Shown: piece by piece, positions 44,935 through 54,007 of the stretch
Layout: every line of letters begins with the position of its first letter
Position numbering within the stretch: the stretch's first letter is position 1
Notes under the pieces: generated by a model
What the model saw: only the letters and a program-made list of their open reading frames with translations
What the model was told of the DNA's origin: nothing
Databases searched by the model: none
Assembly: GCA_027366525.1 (NCBI GenBank)
Contig: DAHXKG010000005.1
Span: forward strand, 128,575-192,574
Direction: 5' to 3'
Length of the DNA: 64,000 bases
From: a candidate division FCPU426 bacterium
GTDB lineage: Bacteria > Oederibacteriota > Muellerivitia > Muellerivitales > DAHXKG01
Translations under genes and position numbers: made by a program

Positions 44935-46485
44935 ATGGAAATACTAGGTGCAATCATCGGAAGTATTATTGTTGTTGCTGTAATCAGTTTTGGATTATAT
45001 AAAATTTTTTTAAAAAATAGAAAATTCATGATTATGGCCATGGTACTTGAGTGTATTTTATCCATAATTCTCATATTTAATTGGAGTATGATTTTTCCGC
45101 TTCAACTTTTAATGATTTTAATAATATTTACAATTATGATATCTTTCTTGTGTATTTTTATTTTCCCGGTTAAATCGCGAGTAAGTCAAAACCTCAATAA
45201 AGCTAATTTCCCATTGAAAATTTTAATAATTGGAAATGGTGGGAGAGAGCATGCCATTGCTCATGGTTTGTTGCAAACAAGAAAAAATTTGCAATTGATT
45301 TTTGCACCTGGAAATGGAGGACTGGAAAGAATTTCTACTAAATGTATTCCCGTAGAATTAACGGATGTCTCGAAGATGGTTCAAATTGCAACAAGTGTTA
45401 ATCCAGATTTAGTTATTGTTGGGCCTGAAATACCATTATCTTTAGGGTTGGTCGATGAATTAAATAAAAAAGGCATTAACGCGTTTGGCCCTAATCAAAA
45501 GGCGGCACAGCTGGAATCGAGTAAAAAATTTACAAAACAGTTATTATTAGAAAACAATATACCGACAGCGTTTGCGGAATCCTTTAGTGCAACGACCAAG
45601 GCCCTCGATTATGTCAAGATTCAAAGATTTCCGATTGTTGTTAAAGCAGATGGATTGGCAGCTGGAAAAGGTGTCACAATCTGTCTGAATTTTGAAGAGG
45701 CCTACCAAGCGATAAAGATGGCCTTGGATGAGAATATTTTTCATCAACCGCAACCAACTGTTTTAATAGAAGAATATTTGACAGGAGAAGAAGCATCATT
45801 GTTACTGTTTTGTTCCAATGATCAAGTTATTCCCATGGTATCGGCAAAAGATCACAAAAGAATTTTTGATGGCGATCAAGGGCCGAATACTGGTGGAATG
45901 GGGGCTTATTCTCCAAGTACGGCAATGTCAGAGGCGATGGTCTTGAAAGTTATCCAGGAAATTATTCAACCCACAATTCAAGCTTTACAAAAGCGTGATA
46001 TTGTTTTTAAAGGTGTTTTATATGCTGGATTAATGATTACAGAGCAAGGTCCTAAGTTGATTGAATATAATTGTCGGTTTGGAGATCCAGAGACCCAGGT
46101 GATTTTGCCCCGATTGGAAACAGACTTATTAGAAGTACTTTATTCAGTAACCAACGAAACATTGAAAAATCAGGTATTAACTTGGAATCCAAAAGCTTCG
46201 GCATGTGTTGTTCTAGCCTCAAAAGGTTATCCCGGGGCTTATCAAATTGGGAAACAAATTCAAGGGATTGAAAAATTAAGCACTTTAGAAGATATTTATA
46301 CCTTTCATGCCGGAACTCAATTTCGGAATGGCGAGTTTTGGACTTCCGGTGGTAGGGTTTTAAACATAGTAGGACTTGCTGATAATTTGCCATCTGCTTT
46401 GAAAAAAACTTATGATGCAGTTAATCAAATCCATTTTGATGGAATGCAATATAGAAAAGATATTGGTCAAACAGGAAGGATTTAA
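44935..46485 (+). CDS. purD: Phosphoribosylamine-glycine ligase with N-terminal membrane extension
   Basis: 516 residues. Residues 94-516 are a complete PurD (GAR synthetase, ATP-grasp): LIIGNGGREHAIAHGL, FGPNQKAAQLESSKKFTKQ, VKADGLAAGKGVT, NTGGMGAYSP, EYNCRFGDPETQ. Residues 1-93 are extra: three hydrophobic helices (about 4-25, 32-50, 54-79) and a polar linker ending NLNKANFP. The long start has AGGGA 7 bases upstream. The alternative is TTG 45214 (KILIIGNGG), which gives a normal-length 423-residue PurD but has no ribosome site; no stop separates the two parts. As read, this places a soluble purine enzyme at the inner membrane. Confidence 0.88.
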   Translation: MEILGAIIGSIIVVAVISFGLYKIFLKNRKFMIMAMVLECILSIILIFNWSMIFPLQLLMILIIFTIMISFLCIFIFPVKSRVSQNLNKANFPLKILIIGNGGREHAIAHGLLQTRKNLQLIFAPGNGGLERISTKCIPVELTDVSKMVQIATSVNPDLVIVGPEIPLSLGLVDELNKKGINAFGPNQKAAQLESSKKFTKQLLLENNIPTAFAESFSATTKALDYVKIQRFPIVVKADGLAAGKGVTICLNFEEAYQAIKMALDENIFHQPQPTVLIEEYLTGEEASLLLFCSNDQVIPMVSAKDHKRIFDGDQGPNTGGMGAYSPSTAMSEAMVLKVIQEIIQPTIQALQKRDIVFKGVLYAGLMITEQGPKLIEYNCRFGDPETQVILPRLETDLLEVLYSVTNETLKNQVLTWNPKASACVVLASKGYPGAYQIGKQIQGIEKLSTLEDIYTFHAGTQFRNGEFWTSGGRVLNIVGLADNLPSALKKTYDAVNQIHFDGMQYRKDIGQTGRI

Positions 46486-46570
46486 TAAAATTTTATCCTA
46501 TAATATTTTCAGTAATTAGTTACAATATTTGATAGATAGTTTATTATTTTATTTATAGAAGAGATGCATA

Positions 46571-47203
46571 ATGAACTCTAAAACGGTAACAAATTCGAAC
46601 TTATTGGAAATAATATCTGTTTTAAAAAAAGGTGGAGTTGCTATTTTCCCAACAGATACAGTGTATACAATCGGAGCGTCAATTAAACAACCGGAAGCGT
46701 TAAAAAAAATATTTAAAATTAAGGAACGTAATATAACGCAGTCATTGCCACTTTTAATTTCACGACCTGAAGTTGCGCTGGAAATTGCGGATATTCAAGA
46801 GTCCGCGATGTCTTTTTTCAAAAAAATATGGCCGAGTTGTTGGACATTTATTTTAAAAGCTAAAGTCCAATTAAATCCTGGCTTAGTAGGTCCAGATGGA
46901 ACAGTTGCGTTGAGATGCCCCAATCATAGTGAAGCCTTAGAAATTTTGCGCAGTACAGGTGAAACTTTAGCAGTCAGCAGCGCCAATATTTCCGGAGAAA
47001 AAAGTCCAATACGATTTGAAGAGGTTGCAGAAGAATTGATTGATCAAGTGGATATTGTTTTAGATGCAGGACCTACTTCACTAGGTGGGCAATCAGCTAT
47101 TGCACGATTAACGGATCAAAAATTCGAGCTAATTCGATCGGGTTGTGTTTCAGAAGATGAGATTCAGCGTGTTCAACTTCTTTTTGAGAATCAGATAAAG
47201 TAG
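46571..47203 (+). CDS. tsaC: Sua5/YciO/YrdC (TsaC)-family L-threonylcarbamoyladenylate synthase
   Basis: 210 residues. It makes threonylcarbamoyl-AMP for the t6A37 modification of ANN-decoding tRNAs. Motifs: GGVAIFPTDTVYTIGASIKQ, KIKERNITQSLPLLI (KxR...P.. signature), GTVALRCPNH and AVSSANISGEKSP. The YciO paralogue cannot be fully excluded. An 85-base AT-rich gap precedes it. Confidence 0.88.
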   Translation: MNSKTVTNSNLLEIISVLKKGGVAIFPTDTVYTIGASIKQPEALKKIFKIKERNITQSLPLLISRPEVALEIADIQESAMSFFKKIWPSCWTFILKAKVQLNPGLVGPDGTVALRCPNHSEALEILRSTGETLAVSSANISGEKSPIRFEEVAEELIDQVDIVLDAGPTSLGGQSAIARLTDQKFELIRSGCVSEDEIQRVQLLFENQIK

Positions 47204-47225
47204 TTTTTATTTTAAGGAAAGTTTT

Positions 47226-47672
47226 GTGTCAACAAATGTGTTGTTTGTTTGTACGGGCAATATTTGCAGAAGCCCCATTGCCGAAGGAATATTAAAAAAG
47301 TTGATATTTGATAAAAATAGATCGATGCAAATTTCTTCATCGGGTATTTTGGCAATAGACGGAATGCCAGCTTCGTTAGAAGCTCAAAAAGTATGTCAAG
47401 AAATTCAAGTAGATATCTCCAAACATAAGAGTCAGACTTTAACGCGAGAGTTAATTTTAAAAAGTGATTGTATTTTAACAATGACCCAAAATCAGTACTG
47501 GACGATTTTAGATAGATTACCGCATCTTCAGTCCAAGGTGCATTTATTGTCGAATTTTTCATACAACACAAATGAGAATATTCTTGATCCGATGGGGAAG
47601 GATCTGGATTATTATCGAGAAGTTCGAGATCAAATTTTTAAATATGTTTATCGATTAATAGATCAATTTTGA
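47226..47672 (+). CDS. Low-molecular-weight protein tyrosine phosphatase
   Basis: 148 residues, GTG start. P-loop CTGNICRS with nucleophile Cys9 and Arg15; general acid Asp121 in LDPMGKDLDYY. Enzymes of this size dephosphorylate protein tyrosines, often opposing BY-kinases in capsule export, or act on phosphoarginine. No kinase is nearby. It lies 22 bases after tsaC and 31 before rpiB, a neighbourhood (tsaC-LMWP-rpiB) also found in Firmicutes. Confidence 0.92.
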   Translation: MSTNVLFVCTGNICRSPIAEGILKKLIFDKNRSMQISSSGILAIDGMPASLEAQKVCQEIQVDISKHKSQTLTRELILKSDCILTMTQNQYWTILDRLPHLQSKVHLLSNFSYNTNENILDPMGKDLDYYREVRDQIFKYVYRLIDQF

Positions 47673-47703
47673 TTTTATTATTTTAGATTCATGAAGGAAG
47701 ATT

Positions 47704-48177
47704 ATGAAAATTGCAATTGGTGCGGATCATGCTGGGTTTGTAACCAAAGCTGAATTAATTAAAAATTTGAAATCATGGCAACATGAAATTACAGATGTTG
47801 GAACGTTTACTTTAGAGGCCACTGATTATCCACTTTTTGCTCTTAAAGTTGGTGAGGCCGTTGCGTCCAATAAAGTTGAACGAGGCATTTTAATTTGTGG
47901 CAATGGTATTGGCATGTCCATTGTTGCAAATAAAATTCCCGGTATTCGTGCGGCCCTTGTATTAAATGAAAAAATAGCAGTTCAGACGCGTGAACATAAT
48001 GACTCCAATATTTTAGTTTTGGCTGGAAGAGAAATTGAGGTTGCTGAAAATATTAAAATTACTCAAATCTGGTTGACAACCCAATTTTCATTTGCAGAGA
48101 GGCATGTTCGTAGAATTAAATTAATTAATCGTATTGAAAAGCATATCACGGATCATGACGATAATATTTTTGATTGA
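47704..48177 (+). CDS. rpiB: Ribose-5-phosphate isomerase B
   Basis: 157 residues. It interconverts ribose-5-P and ribulose-5-P; the ribose-5-P feeds PRPP for the purine genes upstream. IGADHAGFVTKAELIKNL, ICGNGIGMSIVANKIPGIRA (catalytic Cys) and REHNDSNILVLAGREI. AAGGAAG upstream. Length slightly above E. coli RpiB. Confidence 0.95.
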   Translation: MKIAIGADHAGFVTKAELIKNLKSWQHEITDVGTFTLEATDYPLFALKVGEAVASNKVERGILICGNGIGMSIVANKIPGIRAALVLNEKIAVQTREHNDSNILVLAGREIEVAENIKITQIWLTTQFSFAERHVRRIKLINRIEKHITDHDDNIFD

Positions 48178-48290
48178 GTGATACTAACTAAATAAAAGAC
48201 CGGTAATTGAGATTGAAATTTGGTTAAATCAGTTCAAGAAAATAAGTGATTATTGAGCAATCTTGAAAAGCGCTTCAAACTTATTAGCAA

Positions 48291-48551
48291 TTATGATACT
48301 TTGGAAACCGTTGAGGGTAGCGTTAATCGTTTTTTCACTAATCCAGAACGCAAACAACGTGTACATACACGTAAACGTTGTGAAGTTCCATTAATTATAG
48401 CACGAACTATTTGAAGATTTGGCATTTGCCGCCGTGTAGCTGCACCCGTAATGTTTAGTCCAATGCCGCCTTCTTTTTTAGGCTTGCCTCGTCGGGTGAT
48501 TTTCCGAGCATGAATAGGTTTCTTTTGGCAAATGTCACAAACTTTTGACAT
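48291..48551 (-). CDS. rpmB: 50S ribosomal protein L28 (zinc-type)
   Basis: 86 residues. SKVCDICQKKPIHARKIT, RRQMPNLQIVRA and RLRVCTRCLRSGLVKK. Two CxxC pairs make it the zinc-binding (C+) form. AGGAG lies 7-8 bases before ATG on the minus strand. It converges with rpiB and diverges from recG. Confidence 0.92.
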   Translation of the reverse strand: MSKVCDICQKKPIHARKITRRGKPKKEGGIGLNITGAATRRQMPNLQIVRAIINGTSQRLRVCTRCLRSGLVKKRLTLPSTVSKVS

Positions 48552-48582
48552 GGGTTACTCCTAGAGATTTTTTGAAGTCGCT

Positions 48583-48612
48583 ATTATACTCAAGTTGATT
48601 TAAAATATTCAA
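48583..48612 (-). promoter_or_regulatory. Candidate promoter for rpmB
   Basis: On the minus strand: TTGAAT (48607-48612), 18-base spacer, exact TATAAT (48583-48588), 31 bases before the rpmB start codon. Confidence 0.55.
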
Positions 48613-48637
48613 GAAAATTTTACTATAAAAAAAAACC

Positions 48638-50983
48638 ATGTTTGAAAATTACTTTTCAATAATTAAGGCAGAAATTGCACATGATTTAGATAATAGATCT
48701 TCTGTAGGTGGGTTTGATGCCCACCTGATGAAGTTAATTCAGGAACAATTGAATCAGATTGCATCTGATTCAAAGTGGCTGGAACTTTTCATCCAAAAAA
48801 AGTTTGAATTTTCACAATATTTGACCTTATCAAAAAATGATCGAAAAAAATTGATTTTGGATTTTCGAAAACTATTAGTTCAATATGAAAATGAGATGAC
48901 TCAAGATTCAGTAATATCAAAACGATTAAATTTATTTGATCCAGCCTTTCCGAAAGTTCCCAAAATAAAACAAAACGCATTTGCTAGATTGGGATTGAAC
49001 TCTGTTGAGGACTGTTTGCGGTTTATTCCTAAGTGGGTTTTAAATCGATCAGTGATAACGCCTATTGTCAATGCTTCTAAAGAATTAAAACCTTCTTTCA
49101 TGCTTTTGCAAGTAAATTCAATTCAGAATTTTCATCGGGCGAAGAAAACTATTTTAAAAATAACATTAAAAGATGAATCGGGATGGGTAACGTGGATTTG
49201 GTTTAATCGAATGTATCTGATGCGCGAGTTCGTGGTGGGACAGTGGATTATTTTGCATGATCAGATTGAAAATACGAGTTGGGGAATGCAAATTATTGGT
49301 CAAAATGGAAGTTATGCGATTTTGGATCAGAACGAGATCACTAAATTAAAAAACAACCATACAATAGTTATTTATTCAACTACTCCCACATTAACCCAAA
49401 ATTTTTGGAAGGAACAGATCGATACGTTTTTGAAAACAACAGATATCAAAGATCGGTTTAATCATTTATTGAATGCAAAATTCATGCATCTTTCAGAAGC
49501 TTTTAATCAAATACACTGCCCAGAAGATCAAAAAAAATTCGAGTTGGCTCGAAGACGATTAGCTTTAGATGAATTAGTGGCTTTGCGATTTTATTTTTTA
49601 AAAAATAAAAAACGATTAGAACAATGTCATAAATTGAGAAAATATGTATTTAATGGAGAAAAGATAAAAAAATTCAGAGAAATTATAGCGTTTGAATTGA
49701 CGAAGGCCCAGCAGCGGGTATTAAGGGAAATTCGCGAAGACTTGGCAAATCCGTTCCCAATGAATCGATTACTACAGGGGGATGTGGGAAGTGGAAAAAC
49801 AATTGTGGCACTAATTAGTATTTTATATGCCATTGATTCCGGTGTTCAATGTGCTTTCATGGTTCCGACAGAAATCTTAGCCCAACAGCATTATAAAACA
49901 TTAAAAAATTTATTAGGACCTTTGAAATTGGAATTATCGCTGTTAACGTCCGAAAGTTCAGGATATGATCAAAAAAAAACATTAAATGATTTATCAAATG
50001 GGAAAATTGAATTGGTGATAGGAACGCATGCATTAATTTCTTCAAACGTAAAGTTCAAAAATTTGGGCTTATTAATCATTGATGAGCGACACAAATTTGG
50101 AGTGGATCAAAGAGCTCGATTGGAAAAAAAAGGTAATTTTCCTGATTCATTGATGATGACGGCAACCCCATTCCCACGCGCAATTACGTTAACGGAGTAT
50201 GGTGATACCAATCTTTCTGTTTTGGATGAAAGACCTCGTGGGCGCAAGACGATTCAAACCGTTTGGAAATTGGATATTCAAAAACAAGAAGTGTATAATT
50301 TTATCAAACAGCAAGTTGCAAAGGGGGAACAAGCTTATTTTGTTTTTCCAGTTTTAGATGAGTCGACTATGAATTTGAAATCCGCAGTGCAGATGTTCAA
50401 AACAATGAAACAAGAAGTTTTTCATGAATTCCATTTAGGACTTTTGCATGGAAAATTATCCAAAGAAGAAAAAGACTTTATCATGCAAAGTTTTTTAAAG
50501 CATGAAATTCAAATTTTAATTTGTACAACGGTCATCGAAGTGGGAATCGATGTTAAAAATGCCACAGTGATGGTCATTCAAAATGCAGAAAGATTTGGGC
50601 TGGCCCAACTTCATCAATTGCGCGGCCGGGTAGGACGCGGAGAGGCTCAATCGTATTGTTTCCTTTTAACTCCGCCGAGAATTAGTGCGGATGCTAAAAT
50701 AAGAATGCAGGCTATGGAAACAATAGCAGATGGTTTTAAATTATCCGAGTTGGATCTTCAGTTGCGGGGTCCGGGAGATATTTTTGGAATTCATCAATCT
50801 GGTAAAAATGAAGGAGGGATTTTGGATTTATTTTCCGATATAGATTTGATTTCAAAAGCAGATGATATTTCGCGAACGCTTTTCAATCAAGATCCTAATT
50901 TAAGCAATGTAGAGAATTTTGAGTTTGAAAAATTTTTTAATAATAAATTTAAGAATAAATTTGAATTGGCTTCATTTTCATAA
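48638..50983 (+). CDS. recG: ATP-dependent DNA helicase RecG
   Basis: 781 residues. It remodels stalled forks and Holliday junctions. An N-terminal extension and wedge (OB) domain (residues ~100-260) are followed by the superfamily 2 motor: Walker A LQGDVGSGKT near 380, LIIDERHKFGVDQR (the DExH box reads DERH), MTATPFPRAI, and helicase C VIEVGIDVKNATVMVI and QLRGRVGRGEAQS. Length and order are normal for RecG with a ~100-residue N-terminal helical segment. It ends 3 bases before rsmD. Confidence 0.95.
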   Translation: MFENYFSIIKAEIAHDLDNRSSVGGFDAHLMKLIQEQLNQIASDSKWLELFIQKKFEFSQYLTLSKNDRKKLILDFRKLLVQYENEMTQDSVISKRLNLFDPAFPKVPKIKQNAFARLGLNSVEDCLRFIPKWVLNRSVITPIVNASKELKPSFMLLQVNSIQNFHRAKKTILKITLKDESGWVTWIWFNRMYLMREFVVGQWIILHDQIENTSWGMQIIGQNGSYAILDQNEITKLKNNHTIVIYSTTPTLTQNFWKEQIDTFLKTTDIKDRFNHLLNAKFMHLSEAFNQIHCPEDQKKFELARRRLALDELVALRFYFLKNKKRLEQCHKLRKYVFNGEKIKKFREIIAFELTKAQQRVLREIREDLANPFPMNRLLQGDVGSGKTIVALISILYAIDSGVQCAFMVPTEILAQQHYKTLKNLLGPLKLELSLLTSESSGYDQKKTLNDLSNGKIELVIGTHALISSNVKFKNLGLLIIDERHKFGVDQRARLEKKGNFPDSLMMTATPFPRAITLTEYGDTNLSVLDERPRGRKTIQTVWKLDIQKQEVYNFIKQQVAKGEQAYFVFPVLDESTMNLKSAVQMFKTMKQEVFHEFHLGLLHGKLSKEEKDFIMQSFLKHEIQILICTTVIEVGIDVKNATVMVIQNAERFGLAQLHQLRGRVGRGEAQSYCFLLTPPRISADAKIRMQAMETIADGFKLSELDLQLRGPGDIFGIHQSGKNEGGILDLFSDIDLISKADDISRTLFNQDPNLSNVENFEFEKFFNNKFKNKFELASFS

Positions 50984-50986
50984 CTT

Positions 50987-51556
50987 ATGCGAATTATATC
51001 TGGATTTTTTAAAAGTCGGAAAATTTCTATTCCACCGGGTACTTCAATACGACCCACTGCAGATAAAGTAAAGGGAGCCATTTTTAATATCATTGGCTCA
51101 ATTACTGATTTTTCTGTTTTGGATTTATATGCGGGAAGCGGTAATCTCGGATTGGAAGCCTTGAGCCGTGGCGCTAAAACAGTAACCTGGGTTGATCATT
51201 CCTTTAAAAGCATTTCCACGATTAAAGCAAATATTAAGGCATTGGCGCCGACGACAGTGATCCCAAATTGTGAATTAAATATTGTTTTGAATACAGTGGA
51301 GCGATCATTTGAATTTTTTTTTAAAAAAAAAATAATATTTGATCTAATTCTAGCTGATCCTCCTTATAATCAAGGAGCATTAAAGAGTATCCAAAAACTT
51401 TTAATTCAATCACCAATTTTAAATAATAATGGAATTTTAATAATTGAACATGGAGCCAAAGATACGGAACAGATAGAAGAATTCCAAAAGGCTTTACTAA
51501 GGCAGAATAGATATGGACAAACGATAGTATCGATTTTTAAAAATCCAAGTGTCTAA
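50987..51556 (+). CDS. rsmD: 16S rRNA guanine-966 N2-methyltransferase
   Basis: 189 residues. MRIISGFFKSRKISIPPG, IRPTADKVKGAIFNII, SAM-binding LDLYAGSGNLGLEALSRGA and catalytic LADPPYNQGA. Directly downstream of recG and upstream of coaD; the rsmD-coaD pair is widely conserved. Confidence 0.94.
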   Translation: MRIISGFFKSRKISIPPGTSIRPTADKVKGAIFNIIGSITDFSVLDLYAGSGNLGLEALSRGAKTVTWVDHSFKSISTIKANIKALAPTTVIPNCELNIVLNTVERSFEFFFKKKIIFDLILADPPYNQGALKSIQKLLIQSPILNNNGILIIEHGAKDTEQIEEFQKALLRQNRYGQTIVSIFKNPSV

Positions 51557-51582
51557 ATTTTAAGCAATGAAGGAGCCAAAGT

Positions 51583-52101
51583 ATGCGAAAGAAAATTATT
51601 GGTCTATATCCTGGATCATTTGATCCAGTAACAAATGGTCATTTAGACATTTCTTTTCGGGCGAGTAAACTGTGTGACATATTATATGTTGCGGTAGTAA
51701 CGAACCCCAAAAAACAATCTTTTTTTAGTTTAGAAGATCGCATTGAATTTTTAAAAAGAAATTTTCAAGGCAAATCTCATATCCGAGTTTCTTCTTTTAA
51801 TGGTCTTTTAGTTAATTATGCTAAAAAAATTAAAGCCTCTATTATTTTTAGAGGGTTGAGAGCGGTTTCCGACTTTGAATATGAGTTTCAAATGGCATTG
51901 ATCAATCGAACGCTTTTTCAGAAAATTGAAACTGTATTTTTAGTTCCAAGTGAAAAATACGTTTTTTTATCTTCTAGTGCGGTAAAAGAAGTGGCGCAAT
52001 TAGGAGGGAATATAAAGAATTTTGTTCCACCCAAAATCGTTCAATATATAAAAAAGAAAACAAAAAATACGGTTTCTGTTACAAAACCATTGCATTTTTA
52101 A
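51583..52101 (+). CDS. coaD: Phosphopantetheine adenylyltransferase
   Basis: 172 residues. It makes dephospho-CoA from phosphopantetheine and ATP. GLYPGSFDPVTNGHLDI (TxGH-type nucleotide site), IIFRGLRAVSDFEYEFQMA, and LSSSAVKEVAQLGG near the C-terminus. GAAGGAG lies 6-7 bases before ATG. It supplies the cofactor used by acpP downstream. Confidence 0.95.
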   Translation: MRKKIIGLYPGSFDPVTNGHLDISFRASKLCDILYVAVVTNPKKQSFFSLEDRIEFLKRNFQGKSHIRVSSFNGLLVNYAKKIKASIIFRGLRAVSDFEYEFQMALINRTLFQKIETVFLVPSEKYVFLSSSAVKEVAQLGGNIKNFVPPKIVQYIKKKTKNTVSVTKPLHF

Positions 52102-52156
52102 CAGAGGCAAAGTGTTTACTTGTTTGGATTTTATTGTAAAATGACACTGTATTAAC

Positions 52157-52185
52157 TTGACACTACTTTTTTCTATCAATATAAT
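52157..52185 (+). promoter_or_regulatory. Perfect consensus sigma-70 promoter of the fatty-acid operon
   Basis: Exact TTGACA (52157-52162), exactly 17 bases, exact TATAAT (52180-52185). Transcription should begin near 52192, about 27 bases before the DUF177 gene. No other promoter was noticed until after maf. Confidence 0.8.
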
Positions 52186-52218
52186 CCAACCCTGTTTATT
52201 AATTGGGTTTAAGGTCAA

Positions 52219-52737
52219 ATGATAAAAATAGGGCTATCTGAACTAAGTGAAAATGAAGTAATTATTGAAAAAATTATACAGATTGCTACATTAGATGACA
52301 AAAATATACTAGCGATCTTTAGAGATCCTATAGAAATTTATTTGAAGTTTAAGAAAAACAGTGAGGATGTTGTTTTCTTATGTGGGTGGGTTAAAGGGCA
52401 AATGAATTTGATTTGTGATAGATGTTTAGCTTCATATTCTTATTCATTTAAGTCGTTTATTGAAGTGCAGTACCAACGACCTGATAAGGAAAATGTACCT
52501 TACGAGGAAACATTATTTGAGATAGATACTGAATATTTTACGGGTGATTTTTTAGATGTGTCGGACGTGATACGTCAAACGCTGATATTATCAATCCCAA
52601 TTCATGCCTTATGTAATGAAAATTGTTTGGGTTTATGTAATAGCTGTGGAAAAAGCTTAAAAGAGGGGCTGTGTCAATGCCAAGAGCTCAAGAGGGATTC
52701 AAGATGGGATGCATTGAAAAAATGGAAATTAGATTAA
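52219..52737 (+). CDS. DUF177/YceD-family protein
   Basis: 172 residues. YceD proteins precede rpmF in most bacteria and are linked to 23S rRNA maturation or ribosome biogenesis. Seen here: LICDRCLASYSYSFKSFIEV, ILSIPIHALCNENCLGLCNS and a C-terminal cysteine cluster (CLGLCNSCG...CQC) that could bind zinc. It is the first gene of the operon and 20 bases before rpmF. Confidence 0.88.
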   Translation: MIKIGLSELSENEVIIEKIIQIATLDDKNILAIFRDPIEIYLKFKKNSEDVVFLCGWVKGQMNLICDRCLASYSYSFKSFIEVQYQRPDKENVPYEETLFEIDTEYFTGDFLDVSDVIRQTLILSIPIHALCNENCLGLCNSCGKSLKEGLCQCQELKRDSRWDALKKWKLD

Positions 52738-52757
52738 ATTGGGGAAGGAGATAACAA

Positions 52758-52940
52758 ATGGCTAATCCCAAAAGGCGGCATTCCCGTCAACGTCGGGATA
52801 AACGACGAACGAATTGGAAAATTAATGTACAATCACTTTCAATCTGTCCTCAGTGTAAAAGTGCCAAGCTCCCGCATCGAGTTTGTCCAGTTTGTGGATT
52901 TTATAAAGGTAATGAAGTTGTTCACGTTGATGTGGTTTGA
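52758..52940 (+). CDS. rpmF: 50S ribosomal protein L32
   Basis: 60 residues: MANPKRRHSRQRRDKRRTNW, then the zinc ribbon CPQCKSAKLPHRVCPVCGFY. AAGGAG lies 8 bases before ATG. The DUF177-rpmF-plsX order is highly conserved. Confidence 0.95.
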   Translation: MANPKRRHSRQRRDKRRTNWKINVQSLSICPQCKSAKLPHRVCPVCGFYKGNEVVHVDVV

Positions 52941-52951
52941 ATAAGTGATTT

Positions 52952-53980
52952 ATGAAAATTGCAATTGATGCTATGGGTGGAGATTTTGCACCAAGGGAAA
53001 TCGTTCAAGGAAGTATTTTGGCTTTGCACGATTCAGAAATCAAAAGTTTGTCCCAAAATGCTTTGGAAATTATTTTAGTGGGACAAAAAGATAAAATTCA
53101 ACACGAATTATCATTAATTCATAAGGTCCCATTTGAAAGATTGTCAATCTTAAATGCCTCTGAAATTGTTGAAATGGACGAATCGCCAGCTCAAGCTTGT
53201 AAGCAAAAAAAAGATTCATCAATCATTCGCTGCTGTGAATTAGTAGGCCAACACACTGCCGATGCCTGTATCTCAGCTGGAAATTCTGGCGCAACGATGG
53301 CCGCCTCATTAATAACTTGCGGCCGATTAGAGGGAGTTTTACGTCCAGCTATTGTTACCATCGTTCCAACGACAAACGGCGTTTCAGTTTTAGTTGATGC
53401 AGGAGCCAATGTTGATTGTAAACCCAAGCACCTATTACAATTTGCTATTATGGGTGATGTTTTTGCACAAACGGCTTTGAATTTTAAAAATCCTCGAATC
53501 GGTCTTCTTTCGATTGGAGAAGAAGAAAGTAAGGGCAATGATTTGATTTTTAAAACTCAAGAGCTTCTAAAAAAAGCCTCCATTAATTATATTGGGAATG
53601 TTGAAGGTCGTGATATTGTGAACGGTCAATGCGATGTAATTGTTTGTGATGGTTTTGTGGGTAACGTCGCATTAAAAGCAATTGAAGGGGTTGGAGAACT
53701 TGTGTTTAAGTTACTCTCGAAAGAATTGCACTCAAACCTAATTACACTTATTGGCACTTTTCTGGCCGCTCCAGCTTTTCGCCGATTTAAACGGACGATT
53801 GACTACCGAGAATACGGTGGGGCTCCATTATTAGGCATTAATGGGTTGAGTATGATTACACATGGGAAGTCTAATGCTTTTGCAATTAAAAATGCAGTAC
53901 GGGCAACGTTAAGATCGTTGAATAAAAACATAACGCATGTTTTAGGGGAACGTATTTTGGCGTATGGCCAAGAATTTTAG
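52952..53980 (+). CDS. plsX: Phosphate acyltransferase PlsX
   Basis: 342 residues. It converts acyl-ACP to acyl-phosphate for phospholipid synthesis. IAIDAMGGDFAPREIVQGS, SAGNSGATMAASLI, VDAGANVDCKPKHLLQFA and CDGFVGNVALKAIEG. It lies 11 bases after rpmF. PlsY is not in the window. Confidence 0.95.
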   Translation: MKIAIDAMGGDFAPREIVQGSILALHDSEIKSLSQNALEIILVGQKDKIQHELSLIHKVPFERLSILNASEIVEMDESPAQACKQKKDSSIIRCCELVGQHTADACISAGNSGATMAASLITCGRLEGVLRPAIVTIVPTTNGVSVLVDAGANVDCKPKHLLQFAIMGDVFAQTALNFKNPRIGLLSIGEEESKGNDLIFKTQELLKKASINYIGNVEGRDIVNGQCDVIVCDGFVGNVALKAIEGVGELVFKLLSKELHSNLITLIGTFLAAPAFRRFKRTIDYREYGGAPLLGINGLSMITHGKSNAFAIKNAVRATLRSLNKNITHVLGERILAYGQEF

Positions 53981-54007
53981 AATGTTAATTCAAGTTAAGG
54001 ATTACGC

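Noticed and set aside
45214-46485. PurD starting at TTG 45214 as the only product
   Set aside because: It gives a normal-length PurD, but there is no ribosome site before it and the upstream frame is open with a fair one. Kept as the alternative.
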